From Thermoplasmata archaeon (lineage in GTDB: Archaea; Thermoplasmatota; Thermoplasmata; Methanomassiliicoccales; Methanomethylophilaceae), in assembly GCA_015063185.1 (NCBI GenBank), contig SUSY01000014.1, positions 1 through 39,287 on the forward strand: a stretch of 39,287 bases of DNA, read 5' to 3'. This document shows positions 15,045-22,670 of this stretch, piece by piece (positions within the stretch are counted from its first letter, which is position 1; every line of letters begins with the position of its first letter). The translations under genes were made by a program, and so were the position numbers. The notes below the pieces were generated by a model that made no database searches, was not told the origin of the DNA, and was given only the letters and a program-made list of their open reading frames with translations.

Positions 15045-15058
15045 ATCAGGGCGAGATT

Positions 15059-16369
15059 ATGATCGACATTAAATTCCTCAGGGAGAACCCAGAAATTGTC
15101 AAGGAAAATATCAAAAAGAAGTTCCAAGACAAGAAATTGCCACTTGTTGACGAAGTCATCGCGGAAGATCTCGAAAGACGTGAAATCATCGGAAGAACTA
15201 ACAACCTGAAGAAGGAAAGGAACGATGCGTCCAAACAAGTCTCCGACCTCATGAAGGCATCCAAACAGCCCGGAGCAGATGTGGAATCACTTATGACTCA
15301 GGTCGAGGACCAGAAGAAGAGGGTCAATGACATAGCAGACATCATCAAATCAAATGATGACAGGCTCAAGGCCATCGAGGATAGCATCAATTCCAAGATG
15401 ATGGTCATCCCCAATATAATCGATCCATCCGTCCCCATCGGACCGGATGACTCACACAACGTGGAAGTAGAGAAATTTGGAGAACCCATCGTTCCGGATT
15501 ACGACATCCCTTACCATGCGGATATAATGAACGCGCTCAACGGTCTTGATCTGGACAGTGCTCGTCGCGTATCCGGAAATGGATTCTACTATCTCCAGGG
15601 AGACATCGCACGCCTTCATTCCGCAATCATCTCCTACGCTAGGGACTTCATGATCGACAGGGGCTTCACCTATGTCGTCCCCCCATTCATGATCCACAGA
15701 GCGGTCGTGGAGGGCGTTATGAGCTTTGAAGAGATGGATGCGATGATGTACAAGATCGAGGGAGAGGACCTCTATCTCATCGGTACCAGCGAGCACTCCA
15801 TGGTCGGTAAGTACATAGATCAGATCATCCCGGAGGAACAGCTCCCCATCTCCCTCACCAGCTACTCCCCTTGTTTCCGTAAAGAGAAGGGCGCACATGG
15901 AATCGAGGAGCGCGGAGTCTACCGCATCCACCAGTTCGAGAAACAGGAGATGGTCGTCATCTGTGAACCTGATGAGAGCATGGAATGGTTCACCAAACTG
16001 TGGCAGAACACCGTCGACTTCTTCAGAACACTTGACATCCCGGTCAGAACCCTCGAATGTTGTTCAGGCGACCTCGCTGACCTGAAGGTGAAATCCCTGG
16101 ATGTGGAGGCATGGTCCCCTAGGCAGAAGAAATACTTCGAGGTAGGAAGCTGTTCCAACCTTGGTGACGCACAAGCAAGGCGTCTTAAGATGCGTGTCGC
16201 GAAGAAGGATGGAACCAAATATCTCCCACACACCCTGAACAACACAGTGGTCGCACCCCCAAGGATGCTCATTGCGTTCCTTGAGAACAATCTGCAGGCC
16301 GATGGCACCATCCTGATTCCCAAGGCACTCAGGAAATACATGGGCGATGTAGAGAAGATCGGCCTCTGA
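15059..16369 (+). CDS. serS: Seryl-tRNA synthetase, common (bacterial-type) form
   Basis: This class II synthetase charges tRNA-Ser. The N-terminal coiled-coil arm is about residues 25-110. Motif 2 is in FRKEKGAHGIEERGVYRIHQ, and motif 3 is in LNNTVVAPPRMLIAFLEN. CSNLGDAQARRLKMR is also diagnostic. The Met at 15059 (MIDIKFLRENPE, 436 residues) matches the family start; an upstream Met at 15014 lies inside the previous gene. This is not the rare SerRS found in some methanogens. A strong hairpin at 16394-16429 follows. Confidence 0.96.
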   Translation: MIDIKFLRENPEIVKENIKKKFQDKKLPLVDEVIAEDLERREIIGRTNNLKKERNDASKQVSDLMKASKQPGADVESLMTQVEDQKKRVNDIADIIKSNDDRLKAIEDSINSKMMVIPNIIDPSVPIGPDDSHNVEVEKFGEPIVPDYDIPYHADIMNALNGLDLDSARRVSGNGFYYLQGDIARLHSAIISYARDFMIDRGFTYVVPPFMIHRAVVEGVMSFEEMDAMMYKIEGEDLYLIGTSEHSMVGKYIDQIIPEEQLPISLTSYSPCFRKEKGAHGIEERGVYRIHQFEKQEMVVICEPDESMEWFTKLWQNTVDFFRTLDIPVRTLECCSGDLADLKVKSLDVEAWSPRQKKYFEVGSCSNLGDAQARRLKMRVAKKDGTKYLPHTLNNTVVAPPRMLIAFLENNLQADGTILIPKALRKYMGDVEKIGL

Positions 16370-16393
16370 ACACGGAGTTAAAAACCATAGATT

Positions 16394-16429
16394 GACTTCG
16401 AACCGTCCGCGAATGGTCGGTTCGAAGTC
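16394..16429. terminator. Hairpin between converging serS and HD genes
   Basis: GACTTCGAACC (16394-16404) pairs perfectly over 11 bases with GGTTCGAAGTC (16419-16429) around a 14-base loop. It is followed on the plus strand by ATCACGTTTTA. The position, 24 bases after the serS stop and between two converging genes, fits a transcription end for both strands. Confidence 0.6.
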
Positions 16430-16498
16430 ATCACGTTTTACACAATTCTGAAGACAAGAAATGTGAATCTACCATCGATGATGCCTAGATCGATGTAA

Positions 16499-17623
16499 TC
16501 ATTCGCACAGTTTTTCCAGATCTTGCAACAGACCATTGACATCCATTGTCGTCATGTATCTGCTCAATCTCTTCAATGATGAGGCCTCCGCATCCCTCAA
16601 TACACGTGATGACACACCATAGTAACGGGACAGTCTGGCCTCCATATATGCCGCGATCAGATCCGCAGCCTTGATATCCCTGCCCATGAGTTCACCGAAC
16701 CGCTCGTCCTTCTTGTCGGAGAAGGGATCATACAGGATGAATCTGAATTCCTCCCTCCATGACTCCGGAATCATGGGCATAAGCTTGCTCTCGACCATCT
16801 CCTCCTCATAACTCTCCAAAAGTTCTGACAACCCACCGACATTCATCTTCACAGGAGTTATGACATCCTTGGTCAGGACCTCAGGAAGATCATGGAACAA
16901 TGCGGCATAATAATCGTTGTACAACATCCGATCATCCGCCCCCTTATCCAAATCATTGAGGAACACCGCGTTTGCAACCAACAGGGAATGTCCAAGAACT
17001 GTGGTCACAGGAATGCGCGGCGTACGCGTCCATCTTTGCTGGAACCTCAACTGTCCGATCAAATCGATGAAGTTGTCATTGCCCATGACAGCCCTCATAT
17101 TGGCGATCACCGTATCGTGATGGTCGATCTCCGCCTCGATATCGTTACGCGTATGATCTATGCCGACCATATGCCTATTCATATCATAGACAAGATTGAA
17201 CTCCCAGTGGGTCGCCATGTAATGTGCGGCACGAAGCAATTCATCCTCACGGGTATCATTCTTGGACCTCAGATATGAATCCAGCCGTTTAGCAAAGTCG
17301 AGATCCAAACGTGGAACAATTCTGTGGACCTCCGACATAACGAAGTCTGCCATCTCGGATGCCTTCTCGACCTTGATGCGATGGAACAATGGTGGCTTGA
17401 TGTCCGTCATCACACACCTTTCAATCAACGAGAACACAGAATGTTCAATGAGTCTTCTCCAATCGATCGATTCCCCGGTTGTACTCTCCCAGGACTTTCC
17501 AAGCACCCAGGCGATAGCTGCCTTATGGGACTGCTTATCCAACTCTGTCAGGTCCAATGGACGAATATGATCATTCCACCTGTGCATATTGGTTGCATCA
17601 AAGAACATGTAGAGAAGGTCCAT
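16499..17623 (-). CDS. HD-domain phosphohydrolase (YfbR-like)
   Basis: This protein contains an HD metal-dependent hydrolase domain similar to YfbR 5'-nucleotidases: VLGHSLLVANAVFLNDL supplies the first His, NDYYAALFHDLPEVLTKDV the HD pair, and a downstream Asp is in RDIKAADLIAAYMEARL. The N-terminal half (IEHSVFSLIERCVMTDIKPP onward) is helical and may hold a second degenerate copy. The substrate cannot be told from sequence. The Met at 17623 (MDLLYMFFDATNMHRW, 374 residues) is preferred over 17710, because TATA-like sequences (near 17661 and 17676) and an inverted repeat, AGGAT-CACCT-ATCCT (17642-17656), lie between them. Confidence 0.82.
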   Translation of the reverse strand: MDLLYMFFDATNMHRWNDHIRPLDLTELDKQSHKAAIAWVLGKSWESTTGESIDWRRLIEHSVFSLIERCVMTDIKPPLFHRIKVEKASEMADFVMSEVHRIVPRLDLDFAKRLDSYLRSKNDTREDELLRAAHYMATHWEFNLVYDMNRHMVGIDHTRNDIEAEIDHHDTVIANMRAVMGNDNFIDLIGQLRFQQRWTRTPRIPVTTVLGHSLLVANAVFLNDLDKGADDRMLYNDYYAALFHDLPEVLTKDVITPVKMNVGGLSELLESYEEEMVESKLMPMIPESWREEFRFILYDPFSDKKDERFGELMGRDIKAADLIAAYMEARLSRYYGVSSRVLRDAEASSLKRLSRYMTTMDVNGLLQDLEKLCE

Positions 17624-17735
17624 GTCGAGAATCTTCGATATAGGATCACCTATCCTGCGATATACATACCCATTAAAAAGATGTCTCCCACAATCCAAAG
17701 AACGCAACAAACAAGAGTCGAAAGATGTTTTTGTC

Positions 17736-17750
17736 GGGGGTATTGCCCCC
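17736..17750. terminator. G5/C5 hairpin after the CGCGC-protein gene
   Basis: GGGGG-TATTG-CCCCC forms a 5-base GC stem 7 bases past the stop of the minus-strand gene at 17758. There is no T-run after it on the minus strand, so it may act through structure alone or stabilise the 3' end. Confidence 0.45.
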
Positions 17751-17757
17751 GTGATGT

Positions 17758-18081
17758 TTAACTTCTGTAAATCTGTCCGATGACCTGTCCGATTCCGACG
17801 AGCTTAACGTCCTCGGGATCTGCAGAACCCTCGATGGCCTTGAGATTAGCGAGATACAGGTTTGCCTGCTTCTCGGAAAGTCCTGCTGCGACCTTCTTGT
17901 CGAGTGCCTCTGCTGCGTAAACAAGTGCCTTTCCAACAGCGGAATCGGCTTTGAACTGGGATGCGAAACTTACAGGTGCATCCTCTTTCTTTGCACCACA
18001 TCCGCATCCACATGCCTTCTTCTCTACGACCTTGTCATCCTTCTTCTTGAAGAGCGATTTCAACTTATCAATGAATCCCAT
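17758..18081 (-). CDS. Small unrecognised protein with a CGCGC motif
   Basis: This is a 107-residue protein. It has a basic, helical start (MGFIDKLKSLFKKKDDK), a metal-binding-like cluster ACGCGCGAKK at about residues 24-33, and then a helical alpha-rich domain with ALVYAAEALDKKVAAGLSEK and ANLYLANLKAIEGS. The three closely spaced cysteines could bind iron, copper or zinc. The amphipathic N-terminus might attach to the membrane, but there is no signal peptide. It appears to be a single-gene unit with its own TATA box (TTTATATG near 18190-18183) and a long leader. I cannot assign a function. Confidence 0.75.
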   Translation of the reverse strand: MGFIDKLKSLFKKKDDKVVEKKACGCGCGAKKEDAPVSFASQFKADSAVGKALVYAAEALDKKVAAGLSEKQANLYLANLKAIEGSADPEDVKLVGIGQVIGQIYRS

Positions 18082-18354
18082 ACTATCCCCTCGACAGTTT
18101 TTTTGATTACTGCCTTCGATTTCTTGTCGAACTGACGATACCCGTCGGTCGGCTGATTACTTACCATATCGGTATGATTTACATATAAATCTATCTATCA
18201 AAACGACGGAATTCAGGACATACCCAGCAATGTAGATACTCCAATTTATGTATCCATCACCATCCAACACAATAGTCCGAAACGGTCAAAATCAGACATC
18301 CAAGCACGTCATATGAACCACCAATGTTTAAGGTAGGAATGACATTCACCACAC
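18082..18354. promoter_or_regulatory. Divergent promoter region
   Basis: On the minus side TTTATATG near 18190-18183 lies in a small inverted repeat (GATTT...AAATC) and would give the CGCGC gene a leader of about 80 bases. On the plus side GTTTAAGG at about 18326-18333 is centred about 26 bases before the aminotransferase ATG at 18355, suggesting a leaderless mRNA. No other feature was seen. Confidence 0.5.
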
Positions 18355-19488
18355 ATGAAGGTCTCCCAAAGACTCAATTCGATAGAGATGTCAGGCATCA
18401 GGAAGATGTTCGATATCGCCAGCCCCACCAGCATAAACCTGGGTCTCGGTGAACCCGACCTGTTGCCCCCGAAGAAGGCTATCGACGGAATGACACTTGC
18501 CGCCGAGAACGGACTAAACAAATACGGGCCCACGGCAGGTATCATGGAACTTAGGGAGAGTGTTGCCCAGAAATACTCCGCTTATTGGAGCGACCTTAAG
18601 AGTAGCAACGTCATGATAACACCCAGCGGATCCTCGGCACTCCTCGAGATCGCTATGACTATCATTGACCCCGGAGACAATGTGCTCACCCCCAGCCCTG
18701 GATTCGTCATCTATGGCCCTCACGCGAAACTAGCAGGAGGAACTTTTACAGATTATAAGATGTCCGGACCAGACTTCCAACCAGACCTAGAGGATATCAA
18801 GTCCAAAATCACGCCCGCTACGAAGGCGATTGTTGTCAATAATCCATCCAATCCCACAGGGTCGATCCTCGATGAGGAATCGTTCAAAGGGATATTGGAT
18901 CTTGCGGAGGACCATGACCTCACCATAATTTCCGATGAGGTGTACGATTCATTCATCTATGAAGGAAAACACCTCTCCTTCCTTCCATATCTGGACAGGT
19001 CTATCGTGGTAGGGGGATTCTCCAAGATGATGGCCATTACTGGTTGGAGGATGGGATTCCTAATGGCCGACGAGGACATGATGGACGAACTTATCAAGAT
19101 GCAGTACCACCTCTGCGCCAGCCCCAACATGCCAGCCATGTATGGTGCACTGGCTGCAATGCCAGACATCGAAGATTACCTAAAAGATGCCCGTACGATA
19201 TTCAAAAGAAGAAGAGATCTCATCGTTCAAAGGATCAATGAGATTGATGGAATGCACATGGATCCGCCAAAAGGTGCGTTCTATGCATTCCCATCCTATG
19301 ACCTGGACATCAAATCTGCAGACCTTGCGATGGAACTAGCCAAGAGCGGACTGATCTGCACTCCAGGATCCGCATTCGGGTCGTACGGAGAAGGTCACCT
19401 TAGGTTCTCATACGCTGCCGACGAGACCAAGATTTCCAAAGGAATGGACATACTGGCAGACACATATGCTAAATTAAGAAAGGAGTGA
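18355..19488 (+). CDS. PLP-dependent aminotransferase, class I/II
   Basis: This 377-residue fold-type I aminotransferase is of the aspartate aminotransferase family. The PLP lysine is in VVGGFSKMMAITGWRMGF. The cofactor-binding motifs are VNNPSNPTGSILDEE and IISDEVYDSFIYEG. The substrate-binding arginine is probably in GHLRFSYA. N-terminal features are INLGLGEPDLLPP and YGPTAGIMELRESVAQKY. The amino acid used cannot be decided; aspartate, aromatic amino acids or alanine are all possible. It starts close to a TATA box and leads a three-gene run with the next two genes (7-base gap, then a 4-base overlap). Confidence 0.92.
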   Translation: MKVSQRLNSIEMSGIRKMFDIASPTSINLGLGEPDLLPPKKAIDGMTLAAENGLNKYGPTAGIMELRESVAQKYSAYWSDLKSSNVMITPSGSSALLEIAMTIIDPGDNVLTPSPGFVIYGPHAKLAGGTFTDYKMSGPDFQPDLEDIKSKITPATKAIVVNNPSNPTGSILDEESFKGILDLAEDHDLTIISDEVYDSFIYEGKHLSFLPYLDRSIVVGGFSKMMAITGWRMGFLMADEDMMDELIKMQYHLCASPNMPAMYGALAAMPDIEDYLKDARTIFKRRRDLIVQRINEIDGMHMDPPKGAFYAFPSYDLDIKSADLAMELAKSGLICTPGSAFGSYGEGHLRFSYAADETKISKGMDILADTYAKLRKE

Positions 19489-19495
19489 AACATAC

Positions 19496-20029
19496 ATGGA
19501 AGAACAGAAACTCAAGACCAGGATCGATCCGCTCACAGGAGAGATCATCACAGAGGTAGAGGACAGTCCCGAAGTCATTGCAGAGAAGCAGTTGTTCAGA
19601 AAAAACCCTGCAAGGGCACAGGCACTCAGAGACCTGATGTATGAATCCCTCAAGGAGCACATAGATTCCCAGAACATCCCTGCTGACAGAAGGGATGAGA
19701 TGATGTTCATCATGATCGCCAACAGCGTCATGGATCTCGTCTTCGATGCACCTACCACAGATATAGCGATGGAGTCGTCCTATTGTTTCGATGAAATGCT
19801 TGGAATGGCGCTCGCTAACAAGAAATTCGAAGTTGACATCATCGCAGAAGCCAAAAAAGCCGTGGAAACGGTCAAACGTGAGGATTTCCCCTCTGATGAG
19901 GCGTATCTCGAAGGGATGCGCGAATTCGAAGAGCGCTGGTGGGACATGGGTCAGCCAGCTCTCGGAATGAGAAGTCCCAACGATGCAATCTATGAAATGC
20001 TTGGAAAATACAAGTTGAACGAAGAATGA
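19496..20029 (+). CDS. Unrecognised 177-residue protein
   Basis: I do not recognise a family. The protein is acidic and almost wholly helical, without signal peptide, membrane segment or cysteine clusters. It starts MEEQKLKTRIDPLTGEIITE and includes ARAQALRDLMYESLKEH and EEMREFEERWWDMG-like helices near the C-terminus. It lies 7 bases after an aminotransferase and overlaps the mevalonate kinase start by 4 bases, so it is translated with both. Codon use is like that of its neighbours. Confidence 0.75.
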   Translation: MEEQKLKTRIDPLTGEIITEVEDSPEVIAEKQLFRKNPARAQALRDLMYESLKEHIDSQNIPADRRDEMMFIMIANSVMDLVFDAPTTDIAMESSYCFDEMLGMALANKKFEVDIIAEAKKAVETVKREDFPSDEAYLEGMREFEERWWDMGQPALGMRSPNDAIYEMLGKYKLNEE

Positions 20030-21006
20030 ACGAACAGGATTGTGTGATCACCTCCGCCCCGGGCAAGATGATCGTTCTGGGCGAGCACTCCGTGGTATAC
20101 GGTAAACCAGCTGTAGCCTTGGCTATAGACCGCAGATTCTACTGCAGAGTGCAGAAATCCCAGGACTTCATCGTAAATGGTCACAGGGCGATCGCAGGAT
20201 CGCACCCACACATCCGCTCCATCATTCATGACAACAAGGTTGGGAACATCAGTGTGAATGCCGTCACGGACATCCCTGCAAGTTCAGGATTGGGATCTTC
20301 TGCGGCACTTTCCTCCTCGATATCACTTGCCATCAGGAAACTGTTCAACAAGGAGATCGACGAGGAGGAAATCGCGCGTGACGCGTTCAATGCCGAATGG
20401 TTCGCCCAGGGTCGTGCAAGCCCAATAGATACATCGACATGCACCCATGGGAAAGGTATCGCCATCAATAATCCCGAAGGCATGGGCAGACCACTTTGGG
20501 AGATCAACAAAGGGGAGAACACATGGAAGGTTACGGACATCGACGTGCCAAAAATGACATTCGTTGTCGGTTATACAGGCATACATGCACCCACCGGGCC
20601 GATCGTAGAGAAAGTCCGTAAATTCAAAGAACGTAACGGATTCGCTTCCGATATAATCGATGAGATAGGACTTATCACACTCCTGGGAATGAATGCTATC
20701 AGAAGAGGGGACAAGGAGGATCTTGGAGATATCATGACCCGTAACCATAAACTCCTCTCCATCCTCGGAGTCTCATGCAATGAACTCAATAAACTTGTCA
20801 ATGCCGTACTACCGCACAGCTTCGGTGCCAAACTCACAGGATCCGGAGGCGGAGGAAGTATGATCGCACTCACCGATGAACCGGACGCCGTATGTGAGGC
20901 GATCCGCCTCCACGGAGGCATACCCATGGTGGTTCATACTGAGACCGAAGGCGTAAGAGTGGAAGAAACGGCCCCCAGGACAGGTGCATTTCCACTACCA
21001 CTTTGA
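20026..21006 (+). CDS. mvk: Mevalonate kinase
   Basis: This 326-residue GHMP kinase phosphorylates mevalonate in the archaeal isoprenoid pathway that supplies membrane lipid chains. The three GHMP motifs are present: PGKMIVLGEHSVVYGKPA, the ATP loop PASSGLGSSAALSSSIS, and KLTGSGGGGSMIAL. HGKGIAINNPEG carries a typical mid-protein segment, with the catalytic aspartate probably in SPIDTSTCTHG. The start overlaps the previous gene (ATGA). A small stem (CGGAAT with ATTCCG, 21015-21033) follows the stop. Confidence 0.93.
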   Translation: MNEQDCVITSAPGKMIVLGEHSVVYGKPAVALAIDRRFYCRVQKSQDFIVNGHRAIAGSHPHIRSIIHDNKVGNISVNAVTDIPASSGLGSSAALSSSISLAIRKLFNKEIDEEEIARDAFNAEWFAQGRASPIDTSTCTHGKGIAINNPEGMGRPLWEINKGENTWKVTDIDVPKMTFVVGYTGIHAPTGPIVEKVRKFKERNGFASDIIDEIGLITLLGMNAIRRGDKEDLGDIMTRNHKLLSILGVSCNELNKLVNAVLPHSFGAKLTGSGGGGSMIALTDEPDAVCEAIRLHGGIPMVVHTETEGVRVEETAPRTGAFPLPL

Positions 21007-21014
21007 ACCAAAGT

Positions 21015-21140
21015 CGGAATACATCAGATTCCGTACCATTTCTGAACTATGATTTGGATTTGACAGATAGATGGCTTAGGGTCGCCATCGGTCAAATCCC
21101 GGTTATGGGACATATCATCAGATTAGGGCAAATCATGCCC
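21015..21140. ncRNA. Run of hairpins between mevalonate kinase and the lipid operon (candidate structured RNA)
   Basis: Three stems lie in 126 bases. CGGAAT/ATTCCG spans 21015-21033. The longest has GGATTTGAC (21056-21064) pairing with GTCAAATCC (21091-21099) over 9 bases, and enclosing a second stem, ATGGC (21071-21075) with GCCAT (21084-21088). GGGCA/TGCCC lies at 21126-21140. No open frame fits. They could be terminators, a small RNA or processing signals; no known RNA family was recognised. Confidence 0.35.
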
Positions 21141-21268
21141 GAATTCACGACTCACAATACCTAAGTGAAAACACCGCACTTTCCACATAATCCGAAAATT
21201 CAGACTCGATCGGAATCATAATTCTCTCATATGTGTCACATTCCAGTTATAATGAAAATGAGTAAAAT

Positions 21269-21285
21269 GGGGATATATAATCCCC
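21269..21285 (-). terminator. Terminator hairpin of the lipid operon
   Basis: GGGGAT-TATAT-ATCCCC on the minus strand lies 9 bases past the geranylgeranyl reductase stop and is followed by ATTTTACTCATTTT. The stem plus T-rich tail fits an archaeal transcription end. Confidence 0.6.
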
Positions 21286-21294
21286 GGTTTATTC

Positions 21295-22488
21295 TCAGAT
21301 TAGGTCCTCGAAACCTTCAACGACCTTCGGGAACTTCTCCTTGACCGCTTTAAGCAGGTTGTATACGTTTACCTCCTCAATATTAGCGGTAGATATGAGC
21401 TTGACGACCTCATCGATTGTCTCGTCGTCGAGCTCGGCAAGTCTCTCCTTTGCCATCCAGTTCCTATAGAGTTTGTCCTCCATCCTGTCGCGCCACATCT
21501 TCTCATAGGGCTTCAATGCGGCCTTGGAGAAATCACCGGTCTTCGCACATTCCACGAGAACCTTTCCTGCATACATTCCGGACCTGCATGCGTGACAGAT
21601 CCCTCCACCTGTGATGGGGTCGATGATCCTTGCAGCATCACCGACAAGAACGATGTTGTCTGCAGTGGTCTCATCGAGACCAGGGCATGTGGAAACGAAT
21701 CCGCCCACTACCTCCACGATGGAACCCTTGGCGAGCCCGGGAGTCTTGGCGATGTATTTGTCAAGATAGTATTTGGCATCCGCCTTACCCGTACACTTGG
21801 ACCCCATGATGCCGATTCCGACATTTGCTACGTTCTTACCTTTAGGGAAGACCCACACATATCCGCCGGGTGCATCCCCACCGATGATGAAGTCACAATA
21901 ATCCTCCTCGATATCAATGTTGACCATCCTGTACTGGATACAGGAATCGATGTCAGTGAGCTTACAGTCCGTATCCATCCCTGCCCACCTTCCTACCTGG
22001 GACTCGTAACCGTCGGCTGCTACAATGCACTTGGCGTATACCTCGAACTCCTCACCCAGCTGATTGCCCTTGACACCAACGAGTTTGTCCCCATCCTTGA
22101 TGACTCCGGTAACTCCGGCACGCATCATGATGGTTGCACCAGCCTCTGCAGCCTTCTCCGCAAGAGCCTTGTCGAAGAGGTGCCTCTCCAGGACATATCC
22201 CACCTCGGATCCAGCCTTGCTCTCGTCGAGCTGGAACTTGAATCCACTTGGAGACCTGATGATTGCACCCTTCATGTCCGCACATATCCACTTTGGATCC
22301 GGTTCGATACCGACCTCTGCGAGCCATTTCTTGGCCACACCCTCTGCACATCTGAGAGGTGCTCCGATCTCCGCCTTCTTTTCCAAAAGAAGGACGTTGA
22401 GACCACCCTCCGCGGCATATCTTGCAGCCATACTTCCTCCAGGACCGGCACCTACGACGACGACATCACAATCGTATCTCTTCACCAT
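21295..22488 (-). CDS. Geranylgeranyl reductase (digeranylgeranylglycerophospholipid reductase)
   Basis: This FAD enzyme saturates the isoprenoid chains of archaeal membrane lipids. The Rossmann motif is DVVVVGAGPGGSMAARYAAE, then CAEGVAKKW, a family mark, and GDAARIIDPITGGGICHA near the second FAD motif. The Met at 22488 (MVKRYDCDVVVVGAG, 397 residues) is chosen: AAAGGAGG lies 8 bases upstream, inside the end of the ferredoxin gene. It is the last gene of the operon that also holds a Tes-like radical SAM enzyme and a ferredoxin; the ferredoxin is the likely electron donor. Confidence 0.93.
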   Translation of the reverse strand: MVKRYDCDVVVVGAGPGGSMAARYAAEGGLNVLLLEKKAEIGAPLRCAEGVAKKWLAEVGIEPDPKWICADMKGAIIRSPSGFKFQLDESKAGSEVGYVLERHLFDKALAEKAAEAGATIMMRAGVTGVIKDGDKLVGVKGNQLGEEFEVYAKCIVAADGYESQVGRWAGMDTDCKLTDIDSCIQYRMVNIDIEEDYCDFIIGGDAPGGYVWVFPKGKNVANVGIGIMGSKCTGKADAKYYLDKYIAKTPGLAKGSIVEVVGGFVSTCPGLDETTADNIVLVGDAARIIDPITGGGICHACRSGMYAGKVLVECAKTGDFSKAALKPYEKMWRDRMEDKLYRNWMAKERLAELDDETIDEVVKLISTANIEEVNVYNLLKAVKEKFPKVVEGFEDLI

Positions 22489-22490
22489 AT

Positions 22491-22661
22491 TCAGGCCTCC
22501 TTTGACAACGCTGCCACAGGACAGAGTTTGATACATCTTCCACATCCGTTGCAGAGATCATCATCGAACTCCAGGACGTAATCGTTCAGATAGATGGCAT
22601 TCTGCGGACAGGATCCTACACAACCGCCGCAATGCAGACATTTATGATAATCAACCTTCAT
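22491..22661 (-). CDS. Two-cluster 4Fe-4S ferredoxin, 56 residues
   Basis: This short gene is easily missed. The ATG at 22661 is preceded by GAGGTGGT, which overlaps the stop of the upstream radical SAM gene (9-base gap). The protein begins MKVDYHKCLHCGGCVGSCP and carries two complete cluster motifs, CxxCxxCxxxCP: Cys8/11/14/18 and Cys37/40/43/47. It ends 2 bases before the geranylgeranyl reductase start. Low-potential electrons are needed both by radical SAM enzymes and by the reductase, so it probably serves one or both. Confidence 0.92.
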   Translation of the reverse strand: MKVDYHKCLHCGGCVGSCPQNAIYLNDYVLEFDDDLCNGCGRCIKLCPVAALSKEA

Positions 22662-22670
22662 CAAACCACC

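Noticed and set aside
21592..22581. Long plus-strand open frame opposite geranylgeranyl reductase and ferredoxin
   Set aside because: It is a shadow of two genes with clear motifs on the other strand; no motif or promoter supports it.
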